A stretch of DNA of 64,000 nt. Origin: Prorocentrum cordatum (taxonomy: Eukaryota; Sar; Dinophyceae; Prorocentrales; Prorocentraceae). This document shows, piece by piece, positions 33,951 to 45,865 of this stretch (position 1 is the first letter of the stretch; each line of letters begins with the position of its first letter). A program made the translations under genes and the position numbers. The stretch lies in the NCBI GenBank assembly GCA_963575745.1, contig CAUYUJ010013803.1, forward strand, positions 1-64,000. Reading direction: 5' to 3'. The notes beneath the pieces are model-generated. The model did no database searches. It saw nothing but the letters and a program-made list of their open reading frames with translations, and was not told the origin of the DNA.

Positions 33951-35024
33951 GACGATGCACGCTGGTGCTCCGAGCGGCGGCGACGCGCGCCCCTCGCGAA
34001 ATCGGGCGACGCGCGCGGCGGCGCCGCGATTTCATGACGCGCAGCGACGGGAGTGAGCGCACCAAGGCAGCGCGCGACGCCTGGGTCGCAAGTGCTTAGT
34101 CCAGGTCGTCCTCAGACTCAGCCAGGCGCGCCTCGACCGCTGTGCCGAGTTCTAGGTGCGCCGCGTCGAGGTGCGACAAGGAACGGGGCGAAGACCGTTC
34201 GCCCGTTTGAAGGGTCTCGCGCACGGCGCCCCCCAGATGCTGAAGGCCCAATGCGCGCCCGCGCCGAAGGTCATGAGCGCGATGGAGCGCTGCGTCTTTG
34301 ACGCCGAGCTGGGCGCAGAAGAAGCGCAGCGCGCGCAGCGAGCCTGCCGGGCCAATGCCCGAGAATGGCCTGGCGCCCGCGGGCATGCCCGCGAACCTGG
34401 CGCCAAGCGCGTGAACTGGGCGCGCCGCTGTGCAGCGAGCGCATCAGCGCGCCCGCTGCAACGCGAAACCCACTTTTTTGTTCTTGCGGCGCGCTAATTT
34501 GAGCCGCAGGAAAGCCGTCGCACAGAATGAGGGGGGCCCCTGCGCCCTGGCGAAAGGCGACGCCGTCGAACGAAACTCCCAATGCTCCCCAGGGGAGACG
34601 CAAGAGAACAATGGGCGTGACAAGAATGAGCTGCGCGCAGACGGCGGATTCGGGCCGCCGTTTTGCAAGCTTCACAAGCGCGAAAATTGCGTCTTCCCAG
34701 ATGGGCATAGGTGCGCCAGGCAGGAAGGCGCCACGCCTGCGAAACGCACGCGCGGCGCAGCGAAGGGGCGCAGCACGAAATGCGCCTCCAAGGGGGCCGC
34801 GGGACGGACGCGCCAGCTTCGCGCGCAAGACATCCGCCGGCCACCTTGCGGGGCCACCAGGCTGCGAGGGTGAAGATCGCAGCTCCCTGTTCCAAATGCA
34901 GTTCCCAAATTCCACGGTTAGAACCCCGCCGTTTCTTCCCCCACTGTTACGCGTTGCTGTCCGCGCGAGGGGCGGGAGACCCAAGCGGGATTTCATATCG
35001 CAACTTGGGGGGGGGCCTCAAAAT
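33951..35024. other. Unassigned GCGC-rich sequence
   Basis: High-CpG sequence continuous with the retroelement-rich region to 41 kb. Minus-strand frames are open for 100-240 codons (for example 34,271-34,996, with VTPIVLLRLPWGALGVSFDG), but I recognise no domain. It may be a further decayed retroelement. Confidence 0.35.
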
Positions 35025-35665
35025 TCCTGATCGCGCCCCCGAAGCCAAACCCTCGCGCATTGCGCAGCCTTCGCGCCCCCGAGGCCAAAATCCTTCTGCA
35101 AGATGCGCGATATATTCGCCCCCGAAGCCACGGGCTCTACATTCGCGCCCTCGAGACCAGAAACCAATGCAAAGCGCTCAATATTCGCGCCCTCGAGGCC
35201 ATGAACCTTCGCAAACTGCGTGAGATTTGCGCCCCCGAAGCCGCAAAGCCACGTGCATTGCCCAATGTTCGCGCCCCCGGGGCGACGCAACCTGTCAAAC
35301 TACTCGACGCTCGCGCCCTCCACAGAAACCACAGCAACGCGCTCAACATTCGCGCCCTCGAGGCTATGAGCCCTCGCAAACTGCTTGAAGCCGCGGACCC
35401 TCGTGCATTGCCCAACGTCCGCGCCCCCGAGGCGATGCAACCATGCAAATTACTACACGCTCGCGCCCTCGAGACAAGAAACCATTGCAACGCGCGCGAT
35501 ATTCGCGTCCTCGAGGCCACGACCCCTTCGCAAACTACGTGAGATTCGCACCCCCGAAGCAGCGAACCCTCGCACATTACCCAATGGACGCGCCCCCGAG
35601 GCGACACAACCTTACAAATTACGCAACATTCGCGCCCCCGAGACCACCAACCTTGCAAGCCATAT
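35025..35665. repeat. 40-bp minisatellite with GCGCCC(C/T)CGAGGCC core
   Basis: About fifteen tandem units, each starting TTCGCGCCC(C/T)CGAGGCC or a near variant. Unit starts include 35,031, 35,069, 35,110, 35,143, 35,183, 35,228, 35,268, 35,309, 35,349, 35,418, 35,459, 35,503, 35,546, 35,587 and 35,629. Unit length varies between about 33 and 45 bases. The unit is not a multiple of three, so the open frames across it are not repeat-encoded protein. Confidence 0.88.
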
Positions 35666-36404
35666 GCCCGCGCCAGCAGGTTCGTAGCCAAACGCAGCGT
35701 AGGTTTGCAATGCAAGCCGCGCAGCGAAATATTGGCCCTTGCGCGAAGCCCCGACACTGGTTCGCGCCAGCAGCTCTGGCAAGTCCCGTTCTGAGAGGGG
35801 GGGCCAGCGGCAAGGGGCGAAGCCCGTGAGGATGATGAGAAAAAGTGCGGTCGGAACTTCCGCGCGGCGCTAGACCCTCGCGCGCGCGCGAACCGCGCTG
35901 CGACGCCGACCTCACATGAGGCAGTGGAACGCGGGCGCGCGCCCAGGAGGGCCGCCGCGCGCGCCGGAACCAGCCGCTCGGCGACGCTCGCTGGGCCTTC
36001 CCGGCGCCCCCGGCGAAGACGGCGGAGCTCCGCGCGCGGGCCCCGGCCGCGCAGCGGCGCGCGGGGCCCTCGCGCTTCCGCAATTCATTCTTCGGTGGGC
36101 GCGTCGACGGCCGCGCCCCTGGCGGCTGGCGCCCGCGCCCGCGGCGGTCTTCGGGCTCGGGCTGCCCCCCGCGCGCGCGCGCAACCGGGGCGCGCCGCGA
36201 AGCGCGCGCGCCTGATCGCGCGTCGCGAACGCGATGGCGCCCACGGCCGCCGTCGACATCCGCGCCCAAGAATTGAATTATCCCGGCAAAGCAACCTAAC
36301 AGCGATGTGTAAAAGCATAGCTGGAAGCATCCCCCTTAAGATTCAGATGAGAATCCAGTTGTAGAGTTCTGCTGTTCTCGCAGTCGTAGTCGCATTCGCG
36401 ATGA
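35666..36404. other. Unassigned CGCG-dense sequence
   Basis: Very rich in GCGCGC. Open frames on both strands lack known domains. Base use resembles the retroelement coding region at 38.5-41.3 kb, so it may be decayed retroelement sequence. Confidence 0.35.
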
Positions 36405-37548
36405 CAGTCGCAGTGGCCTGCATTAGCCTCAGCCTCAGCCTCAGCCTGCCTCAGCATCAGCCTCAGCCTCAGCTTCAGCCTCAGCCTCAGCCTCAGCCTG
36501 CTCCTGCATCAGCCTCAGTCTGCCTGCAGCCTCGGCCTCAGCCTCAGCCTCAGCCTGAGCCTGCCTCAGCCTCAGCCTCAGCCTCAGCCTGCCTCAGCAT
36601 CAGCTCAGCCTCAGCCTCAGCCTCAGCCTCAGCCTCAGCCTCAGCCTCAGCCTGCTTCAGCCTCAGCCTCAGTCTGCCTTCAGCCTCGGCCTCAGCCTCA
36701 GCCTGCCTCAGCCTCAGCCTGCATCAGCCTCAGCCTCAGCCTCAGCCTGCCTCAGCATCAGCCTGCCTCAGCCTCAGCCTCAGCCTGCCTCAGCCTCAGC
36801 CTCAGCCTGCTTCAGCCTCAGCCTCAGTCTGCCTTCAGCCTCGGCCTCAGCCTCAGCCTGCCTCAGCCTGCATCAGCCTCAGCCTCAGCCTCAGCCTGGC
36901 TCAGCATCAGCCTGCCTCAGCCTCAGCCTCAGCCTCAGCCTGCCTCAGCCTCAGCCTCAGCCTGCTTCAGCCTCAGCCTCAATCTGCCTTCGGCCTCGGC
37001 CTCAGCCTCAGGCTGCCTCAGCCTCGGCCTGCATCAGCCTCAGCCTCAGCCTCAGCCTGCCTCAGCATCAGCCTGCCTCAGCCTCAGCCTCAGCCTGCCT
37101 GCCTCAGCCTCAGCCCTCAGCCTCAGCCTCAATCTGCCTCAGCCTCAGCCTCAGCCTCAGCCTCAGCCTCAGCCTCAGCCTCAGCCTCAGCCTCAGCCTC
37201 AGCCTCAGCCTCAGCCTCAGTCTGCCAGCCTCAGCCTCAGCCTGCCTCAGCCTGCCTCAGCCTCAGCCTCAGCCTGCAGCTCAGCCTCAGCCTCAGCCTG
37301 CTCAGCCTCAGCCTCAGTCTGCCTTCAGCCTCGGCCTCAGCCTCAGCCTGCCTCAGCCTCAGCCTGCATCAGCCTCAGCCTCAGCCTCAGCCTGCCTCAG
37401 CATCAGCCTGCCTCAGCCTCAGCCTCAGCCTGCCTCAGCCTCAGCCTCAGCCTGCTTCAGCCTCAGCCTCAGTCTGCCTTCAGCCTCGGCCTCAGCCTCA
37501 GCCTGCCTCAGCCTGCCTCAGCCTCAGCATCAGCCTGCCTCAGCAGTC
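36405..37548. repeat. CAGCCT hexanucleotide array with higher-order units
   Basis: 1.1 kb of CAGCCT repeats. Variants such as CAGTCTGCCTTCAGCCTCGG recur near 36,670, 36,827, 37,314 and 37,470 with near-identical neighbours, showing amplification of units of about 155 bases. The plus-strand frame reads Gln-Pro or Ala-Ser repeats for 500 codons and is a repeat artefact. Confidence 0.95.
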
Positions 37549-37920
37549 AAAATGTGGCCAGGGAATGGAATTCTGGGAACTTGAAGGCCACGAAGTGGCC
37601 TACAGTTTGCTCCGTGCATTTAAAATCATACCCAGGAATGGAGTTCTGGGAAATCCAAGAGCACGAAGTGGCCTACAGTTGGCTCCGGGCATCCAAAATG
37701 TGGCCCGGGAATGGAGTTCTGGGAACTCGAAGACCACGAAGTGGCCTACAGTTGGCTCCGGGCATCCAAAATGTGGCCCGGGAATGGAGTTCTGGGAACT
37801 CGAAGACCACGACGTGGCCTACAGTTGGCTCCGGGCATCCAAAATGTGGCCCGGGAATGGAGTTCTGGGAACTCGAAGACCACGAAGTGGCCTACAGTTG
37901 GCTCTGGGCATTTGAAATGT
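37549..37920 (+). repeat. Exact 73-bp tandem repeat
   Basis: Units begin AAAATGTGGCC or a variant at 37,549, 37,622, 37,695, 37,768 and 37,841, with a partial unit at 37,914, each exactly 73 bases apart. Each has GGAATGGAGTTCTGGGAA, a CACGAAGTGGCCTACAGTT segment and GCTCCGGGCATCC. Units 3-5 differ at very few bases, so the array is young. 73 is not a multiple of three. Confidence 0.95.
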
Positions 37921-38560
37921 ACGCCGGGGATGGAGTTCTAGCAGCGCCAAGAGCGATTTTGCGAAAGATGTCCCAAACGATTTGGGCTTCGGCGGCAGCC
38001 GCCCCGGGTCCCGCCCCGACTCCCCTGTGGAGTCATATGCTGCTCTCTTTTGAATCCACTGGAAACCCATCAGCAAAAGCTGTTGAGTAAAATTCACGAA
38101 TTCGGCCCCGTCGAGAACGGACGGGCGCGGCGCGCTTTCGGCGGCGAGCGCCGCCGCGATGGCGTCGAACCGCGCAACTTCGCGCGCGCCTGGGCCAGCG
38201 CCCCCCAAGAAAACTCGCATGGAATCGGCGCGCCGGGCCCTTCCCGACCCGACGGACGGCGAGCGCCAAGCGGGGCTTCTGCCGCCGAGTCTTGGCCGAG
38301 CGCGCGCAGGGCGACTTCGCGACGCAGGGCCCTCGCAGACGCAGAACGGCCACGCATAATTTTGCAATGTGCCACGCGCGCCCAGGCCCTGCCCAACCCC
38401 GCCGCAAGACGACTTAGCCCGCGGGCCCCGATCTGTCGGCCGACTGCCGCTCGCGCGCGGCGCAGCGGCGCGGGCGCCGCCGACGCGGGCGCCGAGGCCG
38501 CGGGCTCCCAGAATGCATCGCTAAGACGCGGCTGACCGAAATTCTCCTGCGGGGCACCGA
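37921..38560. other. Unassigned, probable 3' flank of the retroelement
   Basis: GCGC-rich on the downstream side of the minus-strand RNase H remains. The minus frame 38,094-38,597 starts inside the RNase H tail and continues without a recognised domain. A tyrosine recombinase, expected here for a DIRS element, was not recognised. Confidence 0.35.
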
Positions 38561-38564
38561 TCTC

Positions 38565-39512
38565 GCGAATGAGCCCCACTGCTCCCGCGACGGCCAATCA
38601 GCAACGTTCACTGTAGAGGGGTCGCGGCTGACACGAAGCGAGGCGCGAAATTGCGCCGCCTGCAGCCATGGCGACATGATGAGACGCGCATAGCCCCACT
38701 CCATGGGGGCGCATTTCCGCGAGGCGGCCTCGGCGCTGACGGCGTCAGATCAGAGGCGCGCGCGCGCGCATGCCCGCGAGCGCGCCGCTAAACGCGGGAA
38801 GGCCCAACGCAATCGCTAGGAAACCGACGGGCATAATTCGCGCGTCGCCCCTCTTTTCGGCACGGCGCAGGGCGCGCCCTGGGGGGGTCCAATCACGAAT
38901 GGGAAGCCTGCCTGTCGTGGAACAACGCAGCCGCTGAACGGGGCGGCGCGCTGCGCGCGTCGACAAAGAGCCGCGCTGCCACGCGCCGGTCTGGCGCCCA
39001 GGCACGGGCCTCGCAGAGCTCCAGCGTGGGGACTTCGGCCCGCCATTCGAGCGCGACGCGCAGCTGTCGCGGCGCCCCCACGCTGCGCTGCTGCGAGTGG
39101 GCGAGGGCCTCATGAGCGCGAGCCCTATAGGCGATGGAACATGCCCGAACATGTCCACGTCAGGATGCCCACCAGCTTCGCCGCACCCCCCCGGCCGCAA
39201 TGTGCCCGAGGCGAGCGCGCCGCCAATGCGACCGCGCCACTTCTCGGCCTCGTCGGGCGAGAGGGCGCGCGAGAAGCCGCCGTGGTCTGCGCGGACCTGA
39301 TGGCCCAGGACATCCAGCGGCACGCCCGCAGCGACCTCGCCCGCCGCGATCGCAGAAGGCCCGGGGAAGCAGCGCAAGAACCGCGCGATGCACCCGAGCG
39401 CGCGCAGCATCGGAAGGAACGGGAGGCGGCGCGCGAGGTGCGAAATCAGAGCGCCGACCCTCTCCGGCGCGCACGCCGACGCAACGGCGCCGAAGGGCGC
39501 GGCCAGATGCAC
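38565..39512 (-). pseudogene. RT connection and RNase H of the DIRS/LTR-like element
   Basis: The reading sense jumps between phases. It contains LSPDEAEKWRGRIGGALASG (RT connection), then in another phase AAKLVGILTWTCSGMFHRLG and ARLFVDARSAPP (first RNase H Asp), then in the first phase IMPVGFLAIALGL. There the usual catalytic Glu before LLAIALGL is replaced. Further on is NVADWPSRE, the end of the RNase H fold. At least two frameshifts and the lost Glu make it inactive. Confidence 0.6.
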
Positions 39513-39936
39513 TGCCGCGGGCCACGCCCGGCGCTAGGAAAACGAAAAAGAGAAAACGGCGATGCATCGGCGTGGCGGGGACAGTCGCCACACCTTGCGC
39601 GCGCCTGCATCGGCTCTTTCGCGCCGCTGGGCCGCGGCGCCCGACTCGCGCAGCGCCCGCGCCTCCGTACGTTGGCGCGCGACTGCGGGTGGCCGTGTTT
39701 GCACACTGTCCGGTCTGGCACTCTTTGCAAAGCCCCCTCTCGCCGCGATTGTGAGAGCACGCGCCACCTGACGCCCAATGCACCTTCGCCCTGGCGGCAC
39801 TCCTCGAACGGTCGTTGGCGCCCCTGCCCGGCTGCTGCTGGGGCTGGCGGCTCGCGCCCCCTGCCGGAGCGGCGCCGGCGACCCCCGCCGGGAGCGCGAG
39901 GCGCCACCATTCCTGTGACCTTCAAGCCCAGCCACT

Positions 39937-40447
39937 CACCTACCTTTACGACCTCTGCGCGAATGAGAACGGCGGTGTCTTCGAACTCGTCGCGCCAAAA
40001 GTCAGAGTCTTTCGTGGCGGCTTTGCACGCCAAGCCCCGAGGCATGTCTGGGTCGTAGCCGTGGCCCTGGGGAGGGTTGAGAGCAGCAGCGCGTTTCTGC
40101 GCTGCCTCGCCGCTGCGACGCACCCGTTCGAAATTCTCGAGCCGCATGCGGGCGTCCGCCCAGCGCAGCAGCAGCCGCGCGGGAGGGCCGCGCCGTTGGC
40201 GCCGGCGTCTGGCGCGCTCCGCGCAATTGTCCAACCTCTCTGGAGCCACGCCCTCTAGCATTGCAGTGGCGGTCCGGAAGATGGCGTAGCATGCCCTCCA
40301 ATCTTCGTAAGCGCCAGGCCCTGTTAACTCCAATGTACGGAGCGCCCCATCACCTGACAAAGCGCAGCCCGCGAAAGCCAGCTTGCGCCGAGGCTCGCTG
40401 CCGCTCGAGCCCCAGACAGAAAAATCAGCGTAGGGGGTGAATCCTGT
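39937..40447 (-). pseudogene. Gag-like region of the DIRS/LTR-like element
   Basis: Part of an open frame from 41,257 to 39,446 (603 codons). Residues about 270-440 contain STGFTPYADFSVWG, LTGPGAYEDWRACYAIFRTA, and a charged helix with RWADARMRLENFERVRR. I associate this signature with the capsid-like protein of dinoflagellate DIRS/LTR elements. The N-terminal 250 residues are low complexity and Pro/Arg-rich. A C-x2-C...C pattern (LCKECQTGQC) in another phase near 39,720 may be the remains of a zinc knuckle. Confidence 0.45.
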
Positions 40448-41294
40448 CGACCGAATGGCACGCAACACGCTCAGCTGTTCAAGTATTGGTTCGACGTCTT
40501 TGCAAGGGTGTAGCGGCCTCTGCCCCGGGCCTCCTGGAGCCCGTCTTCCCGCTGTAGACCTGGCGCGCTTTGGCCGCGTCCTCCCTTCCAAGCAACGTGT
40601 GCTCAGTCTTGCGGTCGCCCTGATCTGTGACCGACTCGGCGCAACCCCCTGCGGTGCGACAGATGGTGGAGCCGCTTTCGCGACAGCAAGCTGGCTATCT
40701 CGATGCGCTTGCTGATTTCGCTCCGCGGCCACCGTGAGCTTGCGAATGCCCATCGTGAACTGCGCAACCTCCCATGCCAAGCCAGGCACAGAAGCTGCAT
40801 GAGTTGCGGGCGCCCCGTGCGTCTCGGGCTGGCCGGATGGCGCGGTGTTGACCTGGATGCTGGAGGTGACGGGCTGGCTCCACCACGCCGCGCCACGCAA
40901 GCAATCGGCCCCTAGCGCGCAGACCAGACAGCTCATCCCCCTCCAGCCCCATCGTGCAAATGTGGCGACTGAAGTGCGCAGAGAGACAGATTCCCTTCGG
41001 TGGGGAGCGCTACCTCTACCACTGAAAGGCATTTCGTCGCCGTGCACGCTCGGCCCTGTGGGCAAAAATGGCTGCGGCGCGAACGCGCTGCAGCCCCCCC
41101 TGCACCCCGCGCTCAACGGGCGGCCGCCGGCAGGCCCATGGGGGGGGGGATTTGCAAACGCCCCCTGGGGGGGGCAATTTCGCCAGCGCCCCCCGGAACC
41201 GACCCCAGCGGGCCGAGTAAACGCCACCGCGCCTTCGGGCCAGAGGAGGGGCGGCAATTCAGGCAGTTGTCACCCCGCAGCACTCGATAGGGCG

Positions 41295-43168
41295 TCACCC
41301 ACTATCCAAATACTGGGGGGCCCGGAGCGCCCCCGCGACAATCTTCGACCACAACCACCCACCAACGCAGCCAAGCACTTGTGACCGCAGCACAATTTGA
41401 TTCATTCTCCTGTCCACCTCCGTCTGTGGGAAACCGTTGTGCGCCTCGCCCCGTTGAGGGTCATTTCTCGCGGGGGTCCGCGTCGGTCTGCGACGCGCGC
41501 CCGCGAGGTCGCGGCGTGGGGCGGTTGCCAGAGCCAGCGCGCAGCAGTTTGCACCGTTCGCCGCTTTGCAACGACCTGCCTTGCATGCTGCGCGCGCGGC
41601 CAATTCGCGACGAGATGTCCCGTTCCTGAGGTTGCGCGCGTTGCGCTCGAGCCCGCGCATTTCGACGCTGGCCAAAACGCGCACTCGCAGCCAATCGCAC
41701 GTGCGACTGGAGTCGCCCATCTTCATCTCGTTGTAGTCGTGCACGTCTTGGTTCATCCATGGGCGTCTGCGAATGTGACCTCAGAACCATGACTCGATTA
41801 TCTTCGTGTCCAATCGGTCACGGCATTCCGAAAGTAAATTGCCCTAGGCCACAATGAACCGTTGGAGCTCGTCGCCCCGCATGCGCATAAGTTGTAGACA
41901 TTCAAAGTCGCGCGCCGTGTCGTCGACGTCAGTGACCTTGTAGCGTTGCGGTATCGCCCAATAAATCTGCCGACCTTTCGACATGCGGCCGGCCTTATGC
42001 TCCTGAGCTTTGACGTTCTGCATTACGTAACGGAGCTCAGGATTGAAAACGGTCGATAGTTCAGCGGCAAGCTCACAATCAATGCTCTCGAAACCGCCGC
42101 TGTCTTGTAAGTCCTCAGATGTAGTGCCAGGTTGCACGGCGACGCAGAGGAACGCGCGTGCCTTGGCGAGGCGCCCGGAGGCACTGCCAATATTGTCCCT
42201 GACCATTTGTTGCCACTCCTGTACCTGAGTAGCGCGTGGCACTTGAGGGCCACGCGCAGTGTCGGATTCCTGGATCTGGGTGGTGCCACCATGAGAATGC
42301 TGCGATCGCATATGCAATGGAATTGGTGGCGTCGGCGACGGTGCGCGCACCGGAGATGCGCGACGTGTCTGCATTGAGGCTGCTGCACAGGCAGCTCTTG
42401 GTGACGTGCGTCGCGGCTGTTCTGCGCGGGCGTTGCCATCTGCGGTGGCGGGCCCTCGCGGAATCGTCGGTTGTGCGATTCGCGCTCTATTTCTAAGCGG
42501 GCGAGGACTTCCTCCGCCCGCGCCTTTGCCAGCGTCTCTTTCCTGGGAGATCTGGGCGGGTCGTGACTGAGCGCGGTCCGACGCCTTCCTTACCTCGGCC
42601 ATCTCGGCACCGAGGGGGGACAAAATCGCACGCCGAAGTCGGGGCGACCATCTGGCCAATTTTGGGCCCACGCAACATGCATTTCAGCCAGTGCTGCCTG
42701 CGTTTCAGACAACTGCTGCTCGACGGTAAATAGTCGGCTCTCAAGCGCTGGCGCACGTCCCTCAGACGCATCAATACAATGAACAATCGCCATCTCGACA
42801 ATGCACAACTTGCCGTGCAACTCGGACGCGGTTGTGGCGTGCTGGCAGCGGAGGTTGGCAGCGGTCACATCAACGTGATCACGAAGCGCAATGAGGTCAT
42901 CGCGAAACTGTTGATCCGCTGCCCCATTTGCCGCAGTAGTTGGAACCTGCCGCACTGCCGGGACCTCATCACGTAGCGCCCCGACGGCGGCAGTGCCCAT
43001 TCCCCTGGCGCTCGCGAATAAATTGCGCCTCCATTCGAAAGAAATAAACGTGAAACGTCTGGGCTGCAATGGAGTCGGAACCTTGGTGTGACTCCACGCG
43101 GTCGACTTGATGCTGGACATGGGTGAGCACCGACCGGTCTTCGGCGATCCGAGCGTCGACCCAGGCAA
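41295..43168 (-). pseudogene. Copia-like gag, broken
   Basis: Three minus-strand frames can be read as one gag. 43,168-42,590 has a coiled-coil stretch (DQQFRDDLIALRDHVDVTAA and following heptads). 42,671-41,844 has CELAAELSTVFNPELRYVM, KGRQIYWAIPQRYKV and CLQLMRMRGDELQRFI. 41,756-41,295 has DVHDYNEMKMGDSSRTCDWL followed by a basic segment (ERNARNLRNG). This order (Leu-rich helix, GRQ-x-W, MKGDxLxxF, DYxxxxxG) is that of copia-type gag proteins abundant in dinoflagellates. Frameshifts lie at about 42,600-42,670 and at about 41,840 (a TAG ends the second frame). No protease, integrase or RT follows; the next element begins at 41,257. Confidence 0.5.
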
Positions 43169-44420
43169 GGGCGTGGTGTATAACAGGGGATATGTCGACC
43201 CCTATCCCAGGCTTCGCGGGGCTTCCGAATGGACCAGAAATTTGGGGCCTAACCCTGGGATATACGATGGGGGGGTGTCCATTCTCGATAGGGGTGCGTC
43301 CGAATAGCCCCCTTGGGGTGCATCCCAGGGTTTTCCCATTCTTCTGAGCGGCCAGACTTTTCGGGCGAAGCTCGGGGATTGGGGGAGAAACATCGCCCGC
43401 GAGTGTAGCTCCTGCCTTAATGTGGGTGTCTGCGCAGCCAGACCCGACAACTGTTCGGCCGTGCAAGTTCCAGCCGGGTCTCGAAGCCCGGCCAAATCAC
43501 TGGCCGAGGGCGACGCATGCGGCGCAATATCTCGCCGCTGGGAGCTTTGCCGGGAGCGCCTACGAGAGGGGCTGCGGCCATTGCTCCTACTGTGGGAATG
43601 GATGTGATACCGTTCTGGGGCCCCCCGCTGAAATGTCCGCCCTGCGCGATCTCCAATGACGCGCGCGTGCTCGGATACAGACACTTTAGTGGGCGAGGTG
43701 GCCTTCGCCCAGCGGAGGGGGCGCGCGAAGGCGTTGCCTGGAGACGTTTCACCGGCGCCGCCGCTGCGGGCGTTCCCACCGACACAACGTTCAGCAGCGA
43801 AGGTTAAAGAAGAGGAAGGGGCCGAAGTGAATCCAGCCGTGACTCCGAGGCTAACTGCAGGCGCTCCCACCTGCACATGGGAACGACCAAAGCGGCACCA
43901 CTGCCCGTCCCAGTGGACGCATCAGGTTCCTCGACAGCATGAGAGGACTCCGGCATGCGAGCGCGCGCAGGAGGCGGCTGCAGCGGAAAGTCTGGTAGAA
44001 GTTCGCCAAGAGCAGCCGCGAGCGAGGGGGGGCTTCCTTCTCCTGAGAGGGGGAAATGGGTATCACAGATCCTCTCGCCGCCCCCGTAGCGTCGTCGAGG
44101 CCGCGCGCCGTCGAGGACGCAGCGCGCGCATAGAGGCACTGCTCACCGAGGGGGGGGCAGTGCAATGCGAAGGGTCAACGACGATGCGAGTCGCAATGTC
44201 GAAGAGCGTGAAAGAATAGGCTGGTAACCTGTGTGTATAGGGATACGGTCGAGGGGTCGATCGTATACCTGAGTCCGTAGGTAAAGACGAAGGAGGAAGA
44301 GGTGAGCTAATCCTTCTTTTCCTGGGCGCCGCGCAGAAACCAGAACGATATGTATGCCAAGAACTGAGGCAGTACGCTAGCGGGATATGACGATACAAAT
44401 GGTGGTACGAGCAGACTTCA
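43169..44420. other. Upstream region of the copia-like gag
   Basis: Minus-strand frames 43,876-43,202 (SR-rich) and 44,139-43,804 (Pro/Leu-rich, with CDTHFPLSGEG) may be the N-terminal part of the gag, but carry no clear motif. A short segment at about 43,195-43,345 has lower CpG and several CCCTGGGATA/TATCCC inverse words and may be a separate insertion. No LTR was recognised. 44,200-44,420 holds nothing recognisable. Confidence 0.35.
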
Positions 44421-44432
44421 CACAGAGCTGCA

Positions 44433-44506
<74 letters not shown>

Positions 44507-44516
44507 GACTACTACG

Positions 44517-44554
<38 letters not shown>

Positions 44555-44568
44555 AATTACCACTACTC

Positions 44569-44613
<45 letters not shown>

Positions 44614-44696
44614 TTACTCTTACTACTCCTACTACTACTACTACTAATAATAATAATATTAATACTAAAAATACAAATACTACTACTACTACTACT

Positions 44697-44740
<44 letters not shown>

Positions 44741-44741
44741 G

Positions 44742-44791
<50 letters not shown>

Positions 44792-44797
44792 ACTTAA

Positions 44798-44851
<54 letters not shown>

Positions 44852-44957
44852 GCCTACTCCTACTACAACTACTACCACTACTACTACGACTACTACTACT
44901 ACTACTACTACTACGACTACTACTATTACTACTACTACGGCTGGGACTACAACTACG

Positions 44958-45006
<49 letters not shown>

Positions 45007-45358
45007 AGACGACTTCGACTACGACGACAACGACTACCATCACTAATACGATATTATCTGCTACTACTATTACTGCTCCTCCGACACCAATCACTGCTAC
45101 TACTACCACTACGACTGCGGCTACGACTACGACTACAACTACGACTACTACGACTACTACTACTACTGCTACTACTACTCATCCTGTTTCTACTTCTACG
45201 TCTACTTCTACTACTACTACTACTACTACCACTACTACTACGACAACAACCCAAACAACTACTAAGATCACTGATTGTACGACTGCTAAAGCTACTGCGA
45301 CTACAGCTACATGTACTACGACTACGACTACGACTACGACTACGACTACTAATATTAT

Positions 45359-45393
<35 letters not shown>

Positions 45394-45412
45394 GTACTAC
45401 TAGTACTACTAG

Positions 45413-45493
<81 letters not shown>

Positions 45494-45740
45494 ATGAACT
45501 ACTACAAATACTGCTACGACTACCACCACTACGACTACCACTCCTACGAATACTACTACGACTACGACTACGACTACTATCCCTTCTGATGGCAGCTTGG
45601 ATTTAGATACAGGGGCTTCTGCGACAACTACTACTACGACTACGACTACTACTATTGCTACCACCAACACCACTACGACTATTAATGTTACTACTACTTC
45701 AACTATTACTAGTACGACTACGACTAGGACTACGACTACG

Positions 45741-45773
<33 letters not shown>

Positions 45774-45807
45774 GCTACTACTACTGCTACTAATACTACT
45801 ACTACTA

Positions 45808-45865
<58 letters not shown>

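Larger units (their letters stand above)
38561..41257 (-). mobile_element. Decayed DIRS- or LTR-type retroelement
   Basis: Minus-strand order: gag-like region, basic and Cys-containing linker, RT connection, RNase H. The RT fingers and palm are absent and several frameshifts are present. Long terminal repeats or split repeats were not found. The RNase H tail motif NVADWPSRE and the LFVDARS...AALFHD motif match the DIRS/Ty3-like elements frequent in dinoflagellate genomes. The subclass call is uncertain. Confidence 0.55.

Noticed and set aside
36401-37915. A 504-codon open frame of Gln-Pro and Ala-Ser repeats, like a structural protein
   Set aside because: It follows the CAGCCT hexamer array and then the 73-bp repeat, whose length is not a multiple of three, so the reading frame is not conserved across units.
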